This document shows positions 1-11,467 of a stretch of 64,000 nucleotides of DNA, piece after piece. Under the pieces are notes generated by a model. The model worked only from the letters and a program-made list of their open reading frames with translations. It was not told the origin of the DNA and did not search any database. The position numbers and the translations under genes are program-made. The stretch's first letter is position 1. Every line of letters starts with the position of its first letter. This DNA comes from Parus major (lineage: Eukaryota > Chordata > Aves > Passeriformes > Paridae), in NCBI RefSeq assembly GCF_001522545.3, contig NC_031797.1, positions 4,483,936 to 4,547,935 on the forward strand, read 5' to 3'.

Positions 1-2280
1 CAGAAGGTGGGGAGAGGGGTTTGCAGCCTGTTTGTGGTGGCACTTGGCATGGCAGCTTCAGCTGGAAAGGGGGCAGAGACAGCCCGGAGCTGGGGCCTGT
101 CACCCACACTGGTCAGAGCTCTGGAGCTCGTGCAGCTGGGTGAAGTGATTGTTGCAGGATATATTATCCCTATCACTGCAAAGAATTTTTCCCCATGTCT
201 AGCCTGGCTCTTCCTTGTTCAACACAAACGTGGTACTGTTCAGAGGTGGAATATTAAGCACAGGAGTCACTGCCTAATCATGTATTGATTTCAGTGGAGC
301 TGAGCTCGATGAGAGGAGTCAGCCCGGCCTTGCTCCATGCGCCTCGTGCCCCAGGAGAATGTTTTGTGTGAGACTGAATGCCTCTGTAAGTGCCTCTCAG
401 TTCCCTGCTCATTGAGAGCTGTTCTGCACAGACACTTTGGAGCAGGGGGGACACAGGACCCTGGAATCACATTTTCTTTTGGCAAGAGGGGTTTTTACCT
501 CAGTCTCCCTGGGCAGTGTGCATGGTGGGGCTGTCAGTTCTCCTGAGCAGGACTAAGAGCCCAGCCAGGCAGGAATTCTGCCACCACCAGCAGCCCTCTA
601 CCCCTTGCCTCCCATTTCACTCATGTCCTCACCCAAGAGCAGAAATAAACTCTCAACTGCTCACCTCTAAGCCTGATTTCCCTGCTTACATTTTTCACTT
701 AGCTCAAATAAAGCAACACATTCAGGAATTGGACTTGATGATCCATGTGGGGCCCTTCCAACTCAGGATATTCTACATTCTGTGCACTCTGATGACTTTG
801 GGAGAGGCCCATGGCAGGGACAGAGCTGGCAGGATAAATAAGACAGGAAAAAGCGACCAGGAGAACAGAGTTCATATTCCTGAAGTCTCATTCATGAAAA
901 AGTATTGCCCCTTGTTTCTGGTTTGTGCCTCGTTTGTGAACACAGATGTTCTGTTACTCCCACATGGATGAGCAGTTGTTTTCATGTGAGCTCCTGTCCA
1001 TCTTCCAGTTTCAGGTTTCATTTGTTAGCCTTGGAGATTTCAGCAGCAATAATCCTGTTTGGAGACACCCACGCAGTTCTGCAGGAGCTCTGCCCTGGGA
1101 TGGAGAGGAGCTGGGTCAGGGAATGCAGCAGCCAGGAGATGGAGCAGCTTAGCTCCTCAGCACAGAACAGGAGCAGGCTTGGGAGAGAAAGGCCAGGCCC
1201 TTACAGGGCTCTTGTCCCTGATGGAACAGATGTGGCAGCTGCTTTGTGCCGCAACTGCTGCGTGTTTGCGGAGTGGCCAAAGGACTCCCCGGGCTGTGCC
1301 TCGGGCTGGCACATGGGGCCTTTCATTTTCCTCAAGGGCTCTCGAGGAAGAGCTCATTGTACCTGCTCGGAATGAATTCTGCCAGTCCCCAGCCTGCTCA
1401 TGGACTCCCTGTGCTGGGGTTCAAGACATGCCTTTCATTTTTTTCCTTCTGTCTGGGACAAATGATATCCGGGGATGGAGCTGCATCGACAGCCAGGACC
1501 TGATCCAAGAGAAGACCTGACTTGGAGCCTCCAGGAATTGAATTTTCCAAGTTTCCCTGCAGCAGCTGCTGGCTGACAGCTTTGTCCCATTCCCTGTTTG
1601 CACAGCCCCTGTTCCTCCAAGCTCAAGGATCCCCCTTTGTGCCCCATCAGCTGGAAGTGCTGTTCTGTTTGGGGCTACCTCAGAACTGCTGGCACAACAG
1701 AGCTGTTTCGGTTCTGGCTGAGCACTCAGCATCTGAGCTCTCATGTGGTTGGAGCCCATTTTTTTGCAAGAATGAAAACAGTGGATTAATGAGCTGCTTG
1801 TGGCTAATGTGCAGGGTTTCTCAGAACTGGTGCTATTAGAGCCCAGCGTCATGTAGGAGGTAAATGGCAGCACACGGTGAATAAAGCAGTGATATAATAG
1901 GTTTAAGTAGTCCATTTCCCTTTGGAGTGTTACTGATAACAGGCCCAAATGCATACAAGACCATTCCCTTAATGAATAAGACTGCTCTCTAGCAGAGCAC
2001 ACACTGCAGCGCCTCACAAGGGGTTTATTTTTCATCATTTTCATCCAAAACAAGGCTTGTGTGTTTGAGTTGGAGTGGGGTGCAGGGAGGACTGTAAACA
2101 TGGTCTGACTGCTCCACAGGAGACACGTCCTTATCCCAGTGTGCTGGCCCTGGATATAACCAGAGGAAGATACTCAGGACAGGTCACAAAGGTGGATAAA
2201 GAATAAGGCTTCTCCCACTCACAGTTTTGTAGCTTCCAGCAATCTGTGGGGTCTGCTTGGATGTTGCATCCAAACTATTA
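1..2280. other. Intergenic stretch, no gene recognised
   Basis: Open frames on both strands (for example a 226-codon minus frame at 1421-2101) show no protein-family motif, no convincing splice context and no codon-use signal. Apart from the CR1 fragment at 726-790 I see only unique non-coding DNA. By synteny this lies between DPP9, off the window, and the mir-7 locus. Confidence 0.5.
726..790 (+). mobile_element. CR1 LINE 3'-end fragment
   Basis: The stretch has the avian CR1 3' terminus pattern: TTGGACTTGATGATC, then CCCTTCCAACTCAGGATATTC, then a run ending in TTCTGTG. It is only about 65 bp long and diverged, so it is an old 5'-truncated insertion. Confidence 0.7.
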
Positions 2281-2284
2281 AGTT

Positions 2285-2500
2285 TAATCATCACTGATAG
2301 ACCAAACCTCCATAATCTTGTCTAAAACCTTTTGAACCTATTTATATTTTCAGGCTACAAGATATCCTGTGGCAAACAAGCTCCAAAATTTAATTATGTG
2401 CTGTGTGAAAAAGCAATTCTTATTGTTTGTTTTAAACTGGCCTGGTAATTTCACTGGGGCACTGACTCCTCGTATTGTTAGAAACAGCATCTAAAATACC
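2285..2500. repeat. Old degenerate interspersed repeat, LINE-like
   Basis: AT-rich segment with phrases such as TTTAATTATGTGCTGTGTG followed by AAGCAATTCTT and TGTTTGTTTTAAACTGG. These resemble an ancient sauropsid CR1/L3-type repeat as I remember it. No ends or target-site duplication are visible and the family name is uncertain. Confidence 0.35.
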
Positions 2501-3436
2501 TGAGGGAGGTAGAATCCCAGATTTTATTGGAAGGGCATGTGATTATGACTTCTATGTGTTAAAAGCACTTCTGAAAATGGAGCATAGGTTCTACTTTTAA
2601 TGCTTATGGAAATATTGCCTCCAGTGCTCTTGTTTGCTCTTCAGCTTGTTTTCACTTATTTAATTTTTTTCCCTTAACCTCTCTTTACAAGCTGCCCTAG
2701 TCCCTGACAGATCCAGTTCTCAAGCTCCTTGTTTACTCTCTTTGCATGGGCTTTATTTTTTACAATATTCTCCTTTTAAGTGGTGCAGCAGCCGAGAGTC
2801 TCTTGCGGGAGCTGTGAGCACAAACCCCAGCAAGGACAGGCACACGCCTCGCAGCGACCTCTTCCTCCTCATTATGTTTGTGATGGTCTCAATGTCACCA
2901 GTTCAAGCACAGGCACACGGGGGTCAATAAAGGCAGGAGAGCCATCCCCACTCCCCCGAGGCGCCAGCGACTCTGCCGCTCCTTGATTGTGTCTTTGGCA
3001 GACACCTCATTAAAAGTGGGTTATTCCACACAAACATCCCCTTGTCCTTTCACAGGCGTAATCTGAGCGTGGAGGGAGAGCTCAGCCCCACACCTCAGTG
3101 TCTGAGTCTGTCCAGACCTTGACTCTAACGAGCTGCTGTTCATTTGTAGCCTTCTCTGCCCTTCCTGGGGTTGTACTTTCCTGCTGCAGCCTTAACTTAC
3201 TGGCTCACAGGCAGTTTTGATTTTGCCTCCAGCTACTAGAATGAAAATTAACATTACCCAAACCAAACCCAGGACACTGCTCTTGCAAATCCTTTGGTCT
3301 TAGTCCAAATAACATTTCTCCTCAGTCGGATACTCCTCCTGCATGAAACGTTCCAAGGTATAACTGAGTTAACAGGTACAGGAGCCAGACTCTGAACCTT
3401 TCCCTTCCCATCATGTAAACAGTTCAGTGGGAGGTG

Positions 3437-3505
3437 TCCCTGCCCGTGGCAGGAACTGGGTGATCTTAAAGGTCCCTTCCAACCCAAACCATCCTGTGAT
3501 CCTCT
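3437..3505 (+). mobile_element. CR1 LINE 3'-end fragment
   Basis: Contains TGATCTTAAAGGTCCCTTCC followed by AACCCAAACCATCCTGTGAT, the standard 3' end of avian CR1. It is short and 5'-truncated. Confidence 0.8.
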
Positions 3506-3639
3506 GTCCTGCAGCCCCCTCCTGCTGTGCTCAAAGCTGTGGTTCTGCCTACTCTCTGCACTGCAGAGAGCTTTGCAGAACTGCCCGTGCCTCAGTTTCC
3601 CTTTGTACTGAAAGGTTTGTAGGTAGATTTGGCAGTACT

Positions 3640-3692
3640 GAGTTAACAGTTGGACTCAGTGATATTAGAGGTCTTTTCCAACTTAAATTTGC
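3640..3692 (+). mobile_element. Diverged CR1 LINE 3'-end fragment
   Basis: GTTGGACTCAGTGATATTAG followed by AGGTCTTTTCCAACTTAAA matches the CR1 3' end with several changes. It sits directly before the 15-bp minisatellite at 3722, so the array may have grown next to or out of the insertion. Confidence 0.65.
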
Positions 3693-3721
3693 GTGTGTGG
3701 CTCTCTGGTCAGTGTGCGAAG

Positions 3722-4198
3722 AGGCAGGGATTGCAGGCAGGGATTGCAGACAGGGGTCGCAGGCAGGGATTGCAGACAGGGGTCGCAGGCAGGGGTTACA
3801 GGCAGGGGTTACAGGCAGGGATTGCAGNNNNNNNNNNNNNNNNNNNNNNNNNNNNNNNNNNNNNNNNNNNNNNNNNNNNNNNNNNNNNNNNNNNNNNNNN
3901 NNNNNNNNNNNNNNNNNNNNNNNNNNNNNNNNNNNNNNNNNNNNNNNNNNNNNNNNNNNNNNNNNNNNNNNNNNNNNGCAGGCAGGGATTGCAGACAGGG
4001 ATTGCAGACAGGGATCGCAGGCAGGGGTTACAGGCAGGGGTTACAGGCAGGGATTGCAGACAGGGATTGCAGGCAGGGATTAAAAACAGGCAGGGATTGC
4101 AGACAGGGATTGCAGACAGGGATTGCAGACAGGGATCGCAGGCAGGGGTTGCAGGCAGGGATCACAGACAGGGATTGCAGGCAGGGATTAAAAGCAGG
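3722..4198. repeat. 15-bp minisatellite with an assembly gap
   Basis: Tandem array of a unit close to GGGATTGCAGGCAGG, with variants GACAGG, GGTCGCAG and GGTTACAG. It runs from about 3722 to 4198 and is interrupted by Ns at 3828-3977. The unit is divisible by three, so all frames stay open and give long spurious reading frames of repeating QGLQAGIADRD-type peptides on the plus strand. True copy number is unknown because of the gap. Confidence 0.9.
3828..3977. other. Assembly gap of 150 N
   Basis: A run of N inside the 15-bp minisatellite. The same repeat continues on both sides, so the gap is a collapsed or unresolved part of the array. Confidence 0.99.
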
Positions 4199-4199
4199 C

Positions 4200-7080
4200 T
4201 CAGAGATGCCTGCAGGTAGCACCGGGCACAGGAGGGACCGTGGAGGGAGGTGCGAGGATCTGCTGTGTGTGGATGCTGCCACGCCTGCGTGTGGGCAGAA
4301 CTCCGGCTGCATGTGCAGGGAAAGGCCTTTGGAGGAGGGAGAGGAGATTGGTGTACGTGGGAGCTCTGTGCCAGCCTGCAAAGGATCCAGGTAGGCTGGA
4401 TCTGCGCCTGCAGCGGTGGAAAGCTTCCGTCGAGGCCTCTGTGATTATAAGAGACTTTTTAAACACGTCTCAGGAAAGGGATCCCAAACGTGTCCTGGAG
4501 CTCCTCTGTGCAGAGCTCCCAGGGAGCGTCCCTGCTCTGGAGCTGTGCAGTCTGCGATGCGGTTTTGCTCGGATGGGCGTGTGTGGGATGGGCGTGCAGC
4601 GGCGGCCGGGAGGGCTGAGCCAAAGGCAGCTCAGGGCTCGGGGAGCCGAGCCCGCACCGCAGGGCTCTGCCCGAGCCGCTCCGCCCGCAACATCACCGAA
4701 TTCCACCTGAGAGCTTTCTATTTCGGGTGTTCCTCCGCACACCTTTGCTCCCGTCTCCTGTCCGGTTTGCGTCAGGCCCTCGGGACCAAACCGCGGCTCT
4801 CCTGCACTTGTTGAGGAGCATCGGCAGGAGAGGGAGCGGTTCCCTTGGAAACCTCTGGATGCCCAGCAACAAGTCGCTGACAGCTGCCATGTGACCAGGT
4901 GCATTAATCAGAAATGTTGTATGAATCAGGTCAGATGGGGCCAAAGTCCAGCACGCTCCCCCTCCGCTCCACTGCTAATTACTGAGCTGCGAGAGCTGCT
5001 CCGAGTACGGGGTGGAAAACAACTCAAAATAATTAAATCAAACAGTGACCTTTCTTATCGTGGATTCTAAGTTCATCCTAGACTTTCTCCATGAAAAAAA
5101 TCTGTCCGATCCACTCTTCCACTGAAACAAATATTGAATGCAAATGAGTGAGGCAGACAAATCTCCCGAGGTGGAAGAGACAGGGAGAATGAATGTGCCA
5201 TGGGCACAGGGAGTTCCCTGCTCTACTCAAAATAAACCAAACATTTCAAATCAATCTTTTGAATAAGTAGATCAGGCTTGAGACACTTTGGGCTGGACAG
5301 GTACAGCTTGTGTTCATCACTTGGATCCCTTTGAAAATCACATTTCTGAAACCTCAACTGAATTTGCTGGCCAACATCACCAGTTAGAACACAGGGAAAG
5401 GACTTGAGTCCAAAGTCCTGCCCAACAGCCCTAAAAGAAGAGGCTGCAGCTCTCAGGATAACAGGCACGTCTCATGCCTTGTGAACTGCTGCAAAATGGC
5501 TGTTCTTTGTAGATACAGAGAACTGGAGCCCCTCTGCTCTGGAGCTGGGCTGGGAGAACTGGGGGTGTTCCTTACTCTGGCTTTCCTTTCTAGCAGGATC
5601 TTCTAAGGGAATTGGGTATCCAAGAACTCCTCAGCTGAGGGGTATCCAACCCCTCAGCATTTTCTTGTAAGATGTTATTTACAGCTTCAGCTCTCATTCT
5701 TTTCATATTTCCCCCAAATTTCTGCTTTTCATGGACAAAGTGAGAGCAATGGCTTCCAGATTTGTCTCCACAGTCAGGCACCAGCAAGGCTGTAACTCTT
5801 ACCCCCACACCAATCTACATTCTTTGTGCTGTGGCTAATTCATGGCAAGGTCACCAGGTCCTGCTGGGCTCATGCCCTGCTGCAGGGTTTGAGCCTCCCA
5901 AATTCACTGATTTGTGTCACACACAGGTACATTCTGCCCCAAGCCAGCTTTCACCTCAGGCAAAACAACGCTGTCACCTTGGCTGAGCAGGGCCTGGGTG
6001 GGTGCAAACCAGGCAAAGGATTTGGCCCTTGATCCATGGTATTGGGGGAAAACAAACAAACAAACAAACAAACAAACAAACAAAGAGAGCTGGAAACAGA
6101 GCACCTGGCTTTATTGTTATTGCTCTGAAATTTGAATAGCATCCAGTGCCACTGGAAAATGGGTTCATTCGTGTCATCTGCTCTTACTTACAGGTCTTGA
6201 GAGCCCCATATTTACCTGCAGGGATCCCTTCCTAGCAGAAATTTCCCAAATCAGACCTGACTGTGGATCTCAAGTATTACCCAGACCAAGCCTTCATCTT
6301 TAGACCATTATGATTTCTATCTAATTAATATTGCCACCAATTATTATTTTTCCTTTGGTATTGTGTGGTGACACATCCCATGCACAGGATACACCAGAAG
6401 ACAAAGCTTTATTCAACAGACTGACCATCAGGGGTAAGCCTTGAAAAATTGGTGCCTGCAAAATGGGAATTTTCTGTCTTAGAGGTGCAACTCAAACCCA
6501 TCCCTGCTGACACCCCCAGTCAAACCCAGGAACATGAGTGTTTCTGGAGGTGAAGGTTTGGCAATAAATTTGTTCTCAGTGCTGAATGCTGTGCTCCTTG
6601 GCACACTTGAGGGAATGGATGTCGGAACTCCTTGCTCTGGAAACAGGAGAGGTCCAAACGGATTCCAGGTACCCAGATCTGGGCCATCCTTCAGTTCGGT
6701 GTGTCTGGGAAGAAATGGAGGGTTTGGGTTGAGGCAGCCCCGAGAACAGGATGATAAGGGCTGAAGCTTGGCTTGTCCATCGGAGTGGGAAACCAGAGGC
6801 TGCGAGCCCCCAGGCCGAGGGACACTGCGGCAGGATGGAGAGGACGGGCTGGTGCCGTTTGGTCCTGGGGATTCCGGAGCGAGTGACCCGCACAAAGCAA
6901 AGCTTCCATGCTCAGGCTGGAGCCAGGTGGGCTCTCCCGGCGGGCTGTCCCCGCTGTTGCCGCTGCCAGGGAGAGCTCGGAGCGCGGCGCTGCCCCGTTT
7001 CCAGGGCTCGCTGCTCCCCGGACGGACCTGTTGCCGAGTGTCCCCGCTGCCGGTGAGACTCTTACACTGAAGGCGGGCGG
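4200..7080. other. Non-coding stretch upstream of the CpG promoter
   Basis: No gene is recognised. The interval is unique non-coding DNA with an (AAAC)n microsatellite at 6049-6084. GC content rises after about 6770 toward the CpG-rich promoter. Short open frames have no family resemblance. Confidence 0.5.
6049..6084. repeat. (AAAC)n microsatellite
   Basis: About eight uninterrupted AAAC/CAAA tetranucleotides, flanked by GGGGG on the left and GAGAG on the right. Confidence 0.95.
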
Positions 7081-7214
7081 TCCCATGATGTAATGCTGCC
7101 GCAGCTGCCCGGAGCGGCCGCTGCCGTTGGCCGAGGCGCGGAGTCCCCGCCCGGGCGCTCCGCCCGCCGCCCCCCCGGCGGGCCATAAAAGCCCCGAGGC
7201 AGAGGCAGGGCAGC
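7080..7214 (+). promoter_or_regulatory. CpG-rich TATA promoter, probably of the mir-7 host transcript
   Basis: Seen: CATAAAAG at 7184-7191 inside a very GC-rich block (about 6900-7900), a CRE-like TGATGTAA at 7086, and GC boxes between them. A start about 30 bp after the TATA box falls near 7215. A clean donor (CAG|GTGAGC) follows at 7253/7254. Inference: this is the promoter of the non-coding mir-7 host RNA, because mir-7 lies 12.7 kb downstream on the same strand with no other gene between. It could instead serve an unrelated RNA. Confidence 0.5.
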
Positions 7215-7253
7215 TTCCCCGGCCCCTCCGCCGCCCAGGTGACCCAGGGACAG
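7215..7253 (+). ncRNA. Candidate first exon of the mir-7 host RNA (MIR7-3HG-like)
   Basis: The exon is inferred, not proven. It would begin about 24-30 bp after the TATA box and end at the donor CAG|GTGAGC. It contains no ATG. A second possible donor, CCAGG|GTGAGTCC, occurs at about 7680, so a longer first exon is possible. In humans the region between DPP9 and FEM1A holds MIR7-3HG, a non-coding host with pituitary-biased expression. The mapped position here fits that gene. Confidence 0.35.
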
Positions 7254-7494
7254 GTGAGCCCCGCGGGGCGGAGGCGGCTCGGGGACGCTGCGAGGGGCTC
7301 CCCGGCCACCTGTGGAGCCGGTGTCGCCTCTGCCGGGCGCGGGCAGCGCTCGGGGGAAGGGGCCGCTCTCCCCCGGCCCCGGGGACAGCCGGGGCGATCC
7401 CGGGGAGATCCCGACCGGATCCCGGCGGCGGGGCCGCGGATCAGCACCACGGACAGCGCCCGGCGGCGCCTCCCAGGCGGGGCTGGACCGAGAC

Positions 7495-7602
7495 ACGAGC
7501 CCGGCACCGGCAACCGGGAACCGGGAACCGGGAACCGGCACCGGGAACCGGGAACCGGCACCGGCAACCGGCACCGGGAACCGGGAACCGGGAACCGGCG
7601 GG
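7495..7602. repeat. Short GC-rich minisatellite of CCGGGAA/CCGGCA units
   Basis: Alternating 6-7 bp units AACCGGG, AACCGGC and ACCGGC, repeated about fifteen times inside the CpG island. They make the long minus-strand frame here read as PVPGSR-type repeats. Confidence 0.85.
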
Positions 7603-7604
7603 TG

Positions 7605-9479
7605 CGGGCAGGACTCTCCCGGGACATCGCCGCCCGCCCAGAGCCACCGAGGCGGCGCTGGACCGTTCGCCGGGGCCAGGGTGAGTCCAGCCCGGAGGGG
7701 TCCCGGCGGGACAGGGGAGGCAGGAGAGCGGCAAAGGGCGCTGGCACAGCCCGGTCACCTGCCCGCCGGTACCCGGTGCCGGACAGGGATGGCCGGGTGG
7801 CGTCCCCATCCAGCCCGGCCCGACACGGACACACAGGGACCGGGAGCCGTCCCAGTGCCCCGAGCACGGCACTCGGGAGCTGCTCGGGGTCTGGCTGGAT
7901 GAGCTGGGAAGGGACTTTGGGATGGATGCGTTTTCCGAACATCCCTTCCAGCCTCAGGTAAGACACGCTCACAGCCTCGGGAAGGACAGGGAATAAAAAC
8001 ATTTGGGAAGCACAGAATGATTACATGAATCCAAAGGTAACCTGCACCTCCCATCTACTCAACATCAAAGCTTTTTGCTGAAGACACAACACTCTTGTTT
8101 TGAAAATGTGTCTGACTGGTAGATCATGTGTAAAGTTGCTCTTAAAATTCCCTAGTTTGTAGGAGAAACAGGACATTTCACCAAGATTCTGTTGGGAGAT
8201 GATGCTTCATGAGCAGTTATTTGAAATTATTTTTCCTCCATGGCTGATTCTATCTGACTACTCAAAATTTCCCTTGCAGTAGTGGCACACTTTGGGTCCA
8301 TGGACAGATTGTGTTATATTGAAGTGCTCAATAGCTAAATCAGAGTGGAATTTTCCCCCAAATGCTCCCCTCCAGAGGAAAAAAAAAAAAAAAACCTAAA
8401 AATTGAGTATGATCAAATTAAACAAAGTGGTTGTTTTTTGTTTTAAATTTGACAAAATTAAAACAACAAAGTATTTATCTCTGGCTTAAGCTGAAATAAA
8501 ACATTTTTTCTCTTTAGATTATTAAACCAAGGATCTAATATAGAAAATAAAAAAGATAAAATGTTCAAGTGTTTGAGCACTTTGGAAATTAAGCATTTCA
8601 TAGAACTATTGCCAGCTGAAGTGATTTGCTTCAATTGTTTTATCTGTATTTTTGGAAGCTGGGGTATTCCCTGAACGAATCCCTGTTCATTGGAAATTCT
8701 CCCCCAGCTCTGCTAAATGTGTGTTTAAACACTTTGCTGAACAGAGGTGATTTAATCCAGGCTCAGCCTGGCCACATCTCCTGTCCTTACATTTGTATTT
8801 TTCCTGAGTGATGTTGGTCTCTGAGAGGAAAAGGAAACAAACTGTTCTCCATTTTAAGGAAACTCCTATTTGTTGTTTCAGAATTGAATACTTTGGGAGA
8901 AAAAGAAGAAAAACACTTGAAAAGAAAGTTATTTCCTTTCAGGCCTTGAATATCCACACAGCCCTTAGACATATTTTCTAGACATTGAACCAAGTAAGGG
9001 TGGAAATGTTTCCCTATGGAACTGGAGTGCAGAGATATCTTTGTTATCTCTCTGTAAATCTTTTAACATCTCCCATCAGTTCTGTGCACACAGTGACTCT
9101 GATCTGTCCTGAATGCGACAACTGCTGAGGTTCACTCTGGGCTTGTCTCTGCCAGCACCAGTGTCAGGCTTTTCCCCGTGAAGTTCAGCTGGAAAATAAG
9201 GGGAAAAATCCTGGATCCTTCATATCCTGCCCCATGCAGAAGAAGGCAGAAAATTATATTGCACCAAATACCTATTGCTGCTTTTATGGGTTTATCTCTG
9301 CATTCTGGGAAATGGCCTAATCAGATTTTATATTTAATATAAAAAATAGTAGGACAGATGATATCACATTCTCAAAGCTAACTAAATTTTTTATTGTGCA
9401 GTCTTGCTTAATCAAAGTTTCATTTCCATTTGTTCAGGGCATATTTTGTCACTTTTTTTTTACTGGCAATTTTCTGTAG
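7605..9479. other. Intronic or intergenic DNA downstream of the CpG promoter
   Basis: GC-rich until about 7900, then AT-rich. It holds an (A)n tract at 8382-8395. No coding exon, RNA gene or transposon is recognised. If the mir-7 host transcript starts at about 7215, this is its first intron. Confidence 0.4.
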
Positions 9480-9530
9480 ATCTCATAGATGGATCCAACC
9501 CAGAGGTCTCTGAAGAGCAGAGGACTCGGG
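9480..9530 (+). ncRNA. Candidate internal exon of the mir-7 host RNA
   Basis: A strong 3' splice context (a run of eight T, then TTTTCTGTAG|A) opens a 51-bp block that closes with the donor ACTCGGG|GTAAGG. The block has stops in two frames, so it would be non-coding. This is splice-signal evidence only. The link to the promoter at 7.2 kb and to mir-7 is an inference. Confidence 0.25.
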
Positions 9531-10164
9531 GTAAGGTCTGGATTTAATTCAATTTAATTCCTGACCCTTTAAGTATTCTTCAAAATGAGAAATCTGGAAA
9601 TCAGCCTAGCAGGAGTCACCTGCTGGAAAGAAATATTTGAAGTTTTGCTAGAAATAAACACCATACAGGCATCCAGATTTTTTTTTATTTAAAATTCAAT
9701 AGAAATAAAGCCTGTTAAAGGCAGGATCTTCCTCGCCCTCTCCCCCTCCCACCACGCAGACAATGTTCCAGGCTCCTGGCTCTGTGTGCCCTGCACAAAT
9801 ATTTGTCTGTGTGTCGCTGCCACTCCACTGCAATCGTGGCATCTGGTAGTAGCTGGGAGACTGGGAGGTGCTTGGGAATCTCGGCAGGAAAAAGAGAGTG
9901 GATTTCAGACGCAAGATGTGCGACGGCGTTTGAGCCTGGATAAACAGGGCGAGGTTGTTGTGCCTGTGGCTGGGATTTGTTCTGCCCCAGACACCTGAGC
10001 CAGGTTCACCTTCAGCCTCTCTCAAACGCTGCTCCTGCCCCAGCCCAGCCCTGCACAGTGTCCCACACCGTGGGGACACAGCCCCAGCCTGCAGCCCACG
10101 CCTCGGGGACACGGGGACATCTCACGGAACTCTGAGCAAAGGATTTGGGTTTTCTGCTCACCCA

Positions 10165-10215
10165 AATCATAGAATCACAGAATGGTTTGGTTGGAAGGGA
10201 CCTTAAAGCTCCTTG
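10165..10215 (-). mobile_element. CR1 LINE 3'-end fragment
   Basis: AATCATAGAATCACAGAATG, then GTTTGGTTGGAAGGGACCTT and AAAGCTCC, is the reverse complement of the avian CR1 3' end. Confidence 0.8.
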
Positions 10216-11400
10216 GGACATGGAAATTCTGGTCTGTGTGTGTTCAGCACTTAAAGATTCCGCCTCTGGGACTCTGGCTCAGGGGTTTAGGAAAGGCAAA
10301 GAAAAGATCTTTGATGGCACAGCCTGTGTCTCTGCAGGTGAGCACATGGACCTGGCAGCAAGCCTGCAAACCCTGCGTGTCCTTGAGGAGACAACTTTGC
10401 CTTTTGATTTATTTTAATTTCGAGACTCAGAATTTTTCATAAACCTACAGTAACTTGCACAATATCAGGCCCCACTTCATGAGAATACAAATGCACTTGC
10501 ACAAACTTCAGCACTGAGCTCCCTCAGGGATCAAACTAAAGTCAAGCACTTGCCTGCATTGAGGATTAAAGGAAGTTTCCATAATTTTATGCAAAGATCT
10601 TCTCTTTATCCTGTGTTAACTTAAGGCTGTACATTCTTCCCAAGTCATGTTCAGAAACACAACTCCCTCCCCTGTGATTTTCCAAAGCATTTTAGTTTTC
10701 AGGTGCCCAGCATGACATATTCCAATTAATCCTGATTTTCAGGGACTTCTAAGCACCTGCCTCTTGTAATTGGTCCCTTTCAGAGTGTCTCAAACACAAA
10801 TATAAGGTGTCCAAAATTGCTAACTTCTTTTGAAAATCCAGAGCCATGATGAACAGTCCACCTACCAGATTCCAGCCCAGGTGAAAATTGCATGGATTCA
10901 AGCCCCCCAAAATCAGAGGCAACAGTCAGTACCTGCTCCTGTGGGATGACAATGCACCCTGCCATTAGAGCAAAGTTTCTCTTAGAAAGGAGAAAATTGC
11001 ACCATTCCCAGTGAGAATAAGAGCAAATCTTTTCAGTTCAGCTCACAAAATTATTAATGTTGTGGTCTGTAATTCTGCCTAATCAAATATTCCGCTGCTC
11101 CGTGCTGCCAGCCGAATGTTCGTGGAGAAATCAATGCCACGAAGAGATGGAAAACTTTCCTGAGTTCCTCCCCTCAGATGAGGAGGCCCCATCTGGAGAG
11201 CAAAGGCTCCAGCAAAGGGCACTTTGCAGGCTCGGACCTTGCATGGGTCAGGAGCAGTGGGAATTTCTCAGGAGCGAGGAGAGCAAAGGCCCGTTCAGAC
11301 AAACCCTTTCACAGCTGGGAAAGAGCTCGCAGTGTTTAAAGAGTTTTCAGTTGCTCCAGAGGGTTGTTTCTGTTATGGGAGATAATCTGTACCCTGAAAG

Positions 11401-11467
11401 CAGAGGGGACAGAGGGGACAGAGGGGACAGAGGGGACAGAGGGGACAGAGGGGACAGAGGGGACAGG
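11401..11467. repeat. 9-bp GGGGACAGA tandem array
   Basis: About seven perfect copies of GGGGACAGA, with purines on one strand except for one C per unit. It ends at ACAGGAGGACAG. The length is divisible by three, so the surrounding frame reads GDRGDR. Confidence 0.95.

Noticed and set aside
3722..4198. CRISPR-like array
   Set aside because: Units are contiguous 15-mers with no unique spacers, in a vertebrate genome.
3427..4394. Overlapping frames of about 190-230 codons in the 15-bp minisatellite
   Set aside because: The unit length is a multiple of three and the gap is read through as X. The peptides are pure repeat.
6479..8002. 507-codon minus-strand frame
   Set aside because: It spans the CpG island and the CCGGGAA minisatellite, reads as low-complexity Pro/Gly/Arg-rich peptide with PVPGSR repeats, and has no recognisable domain.
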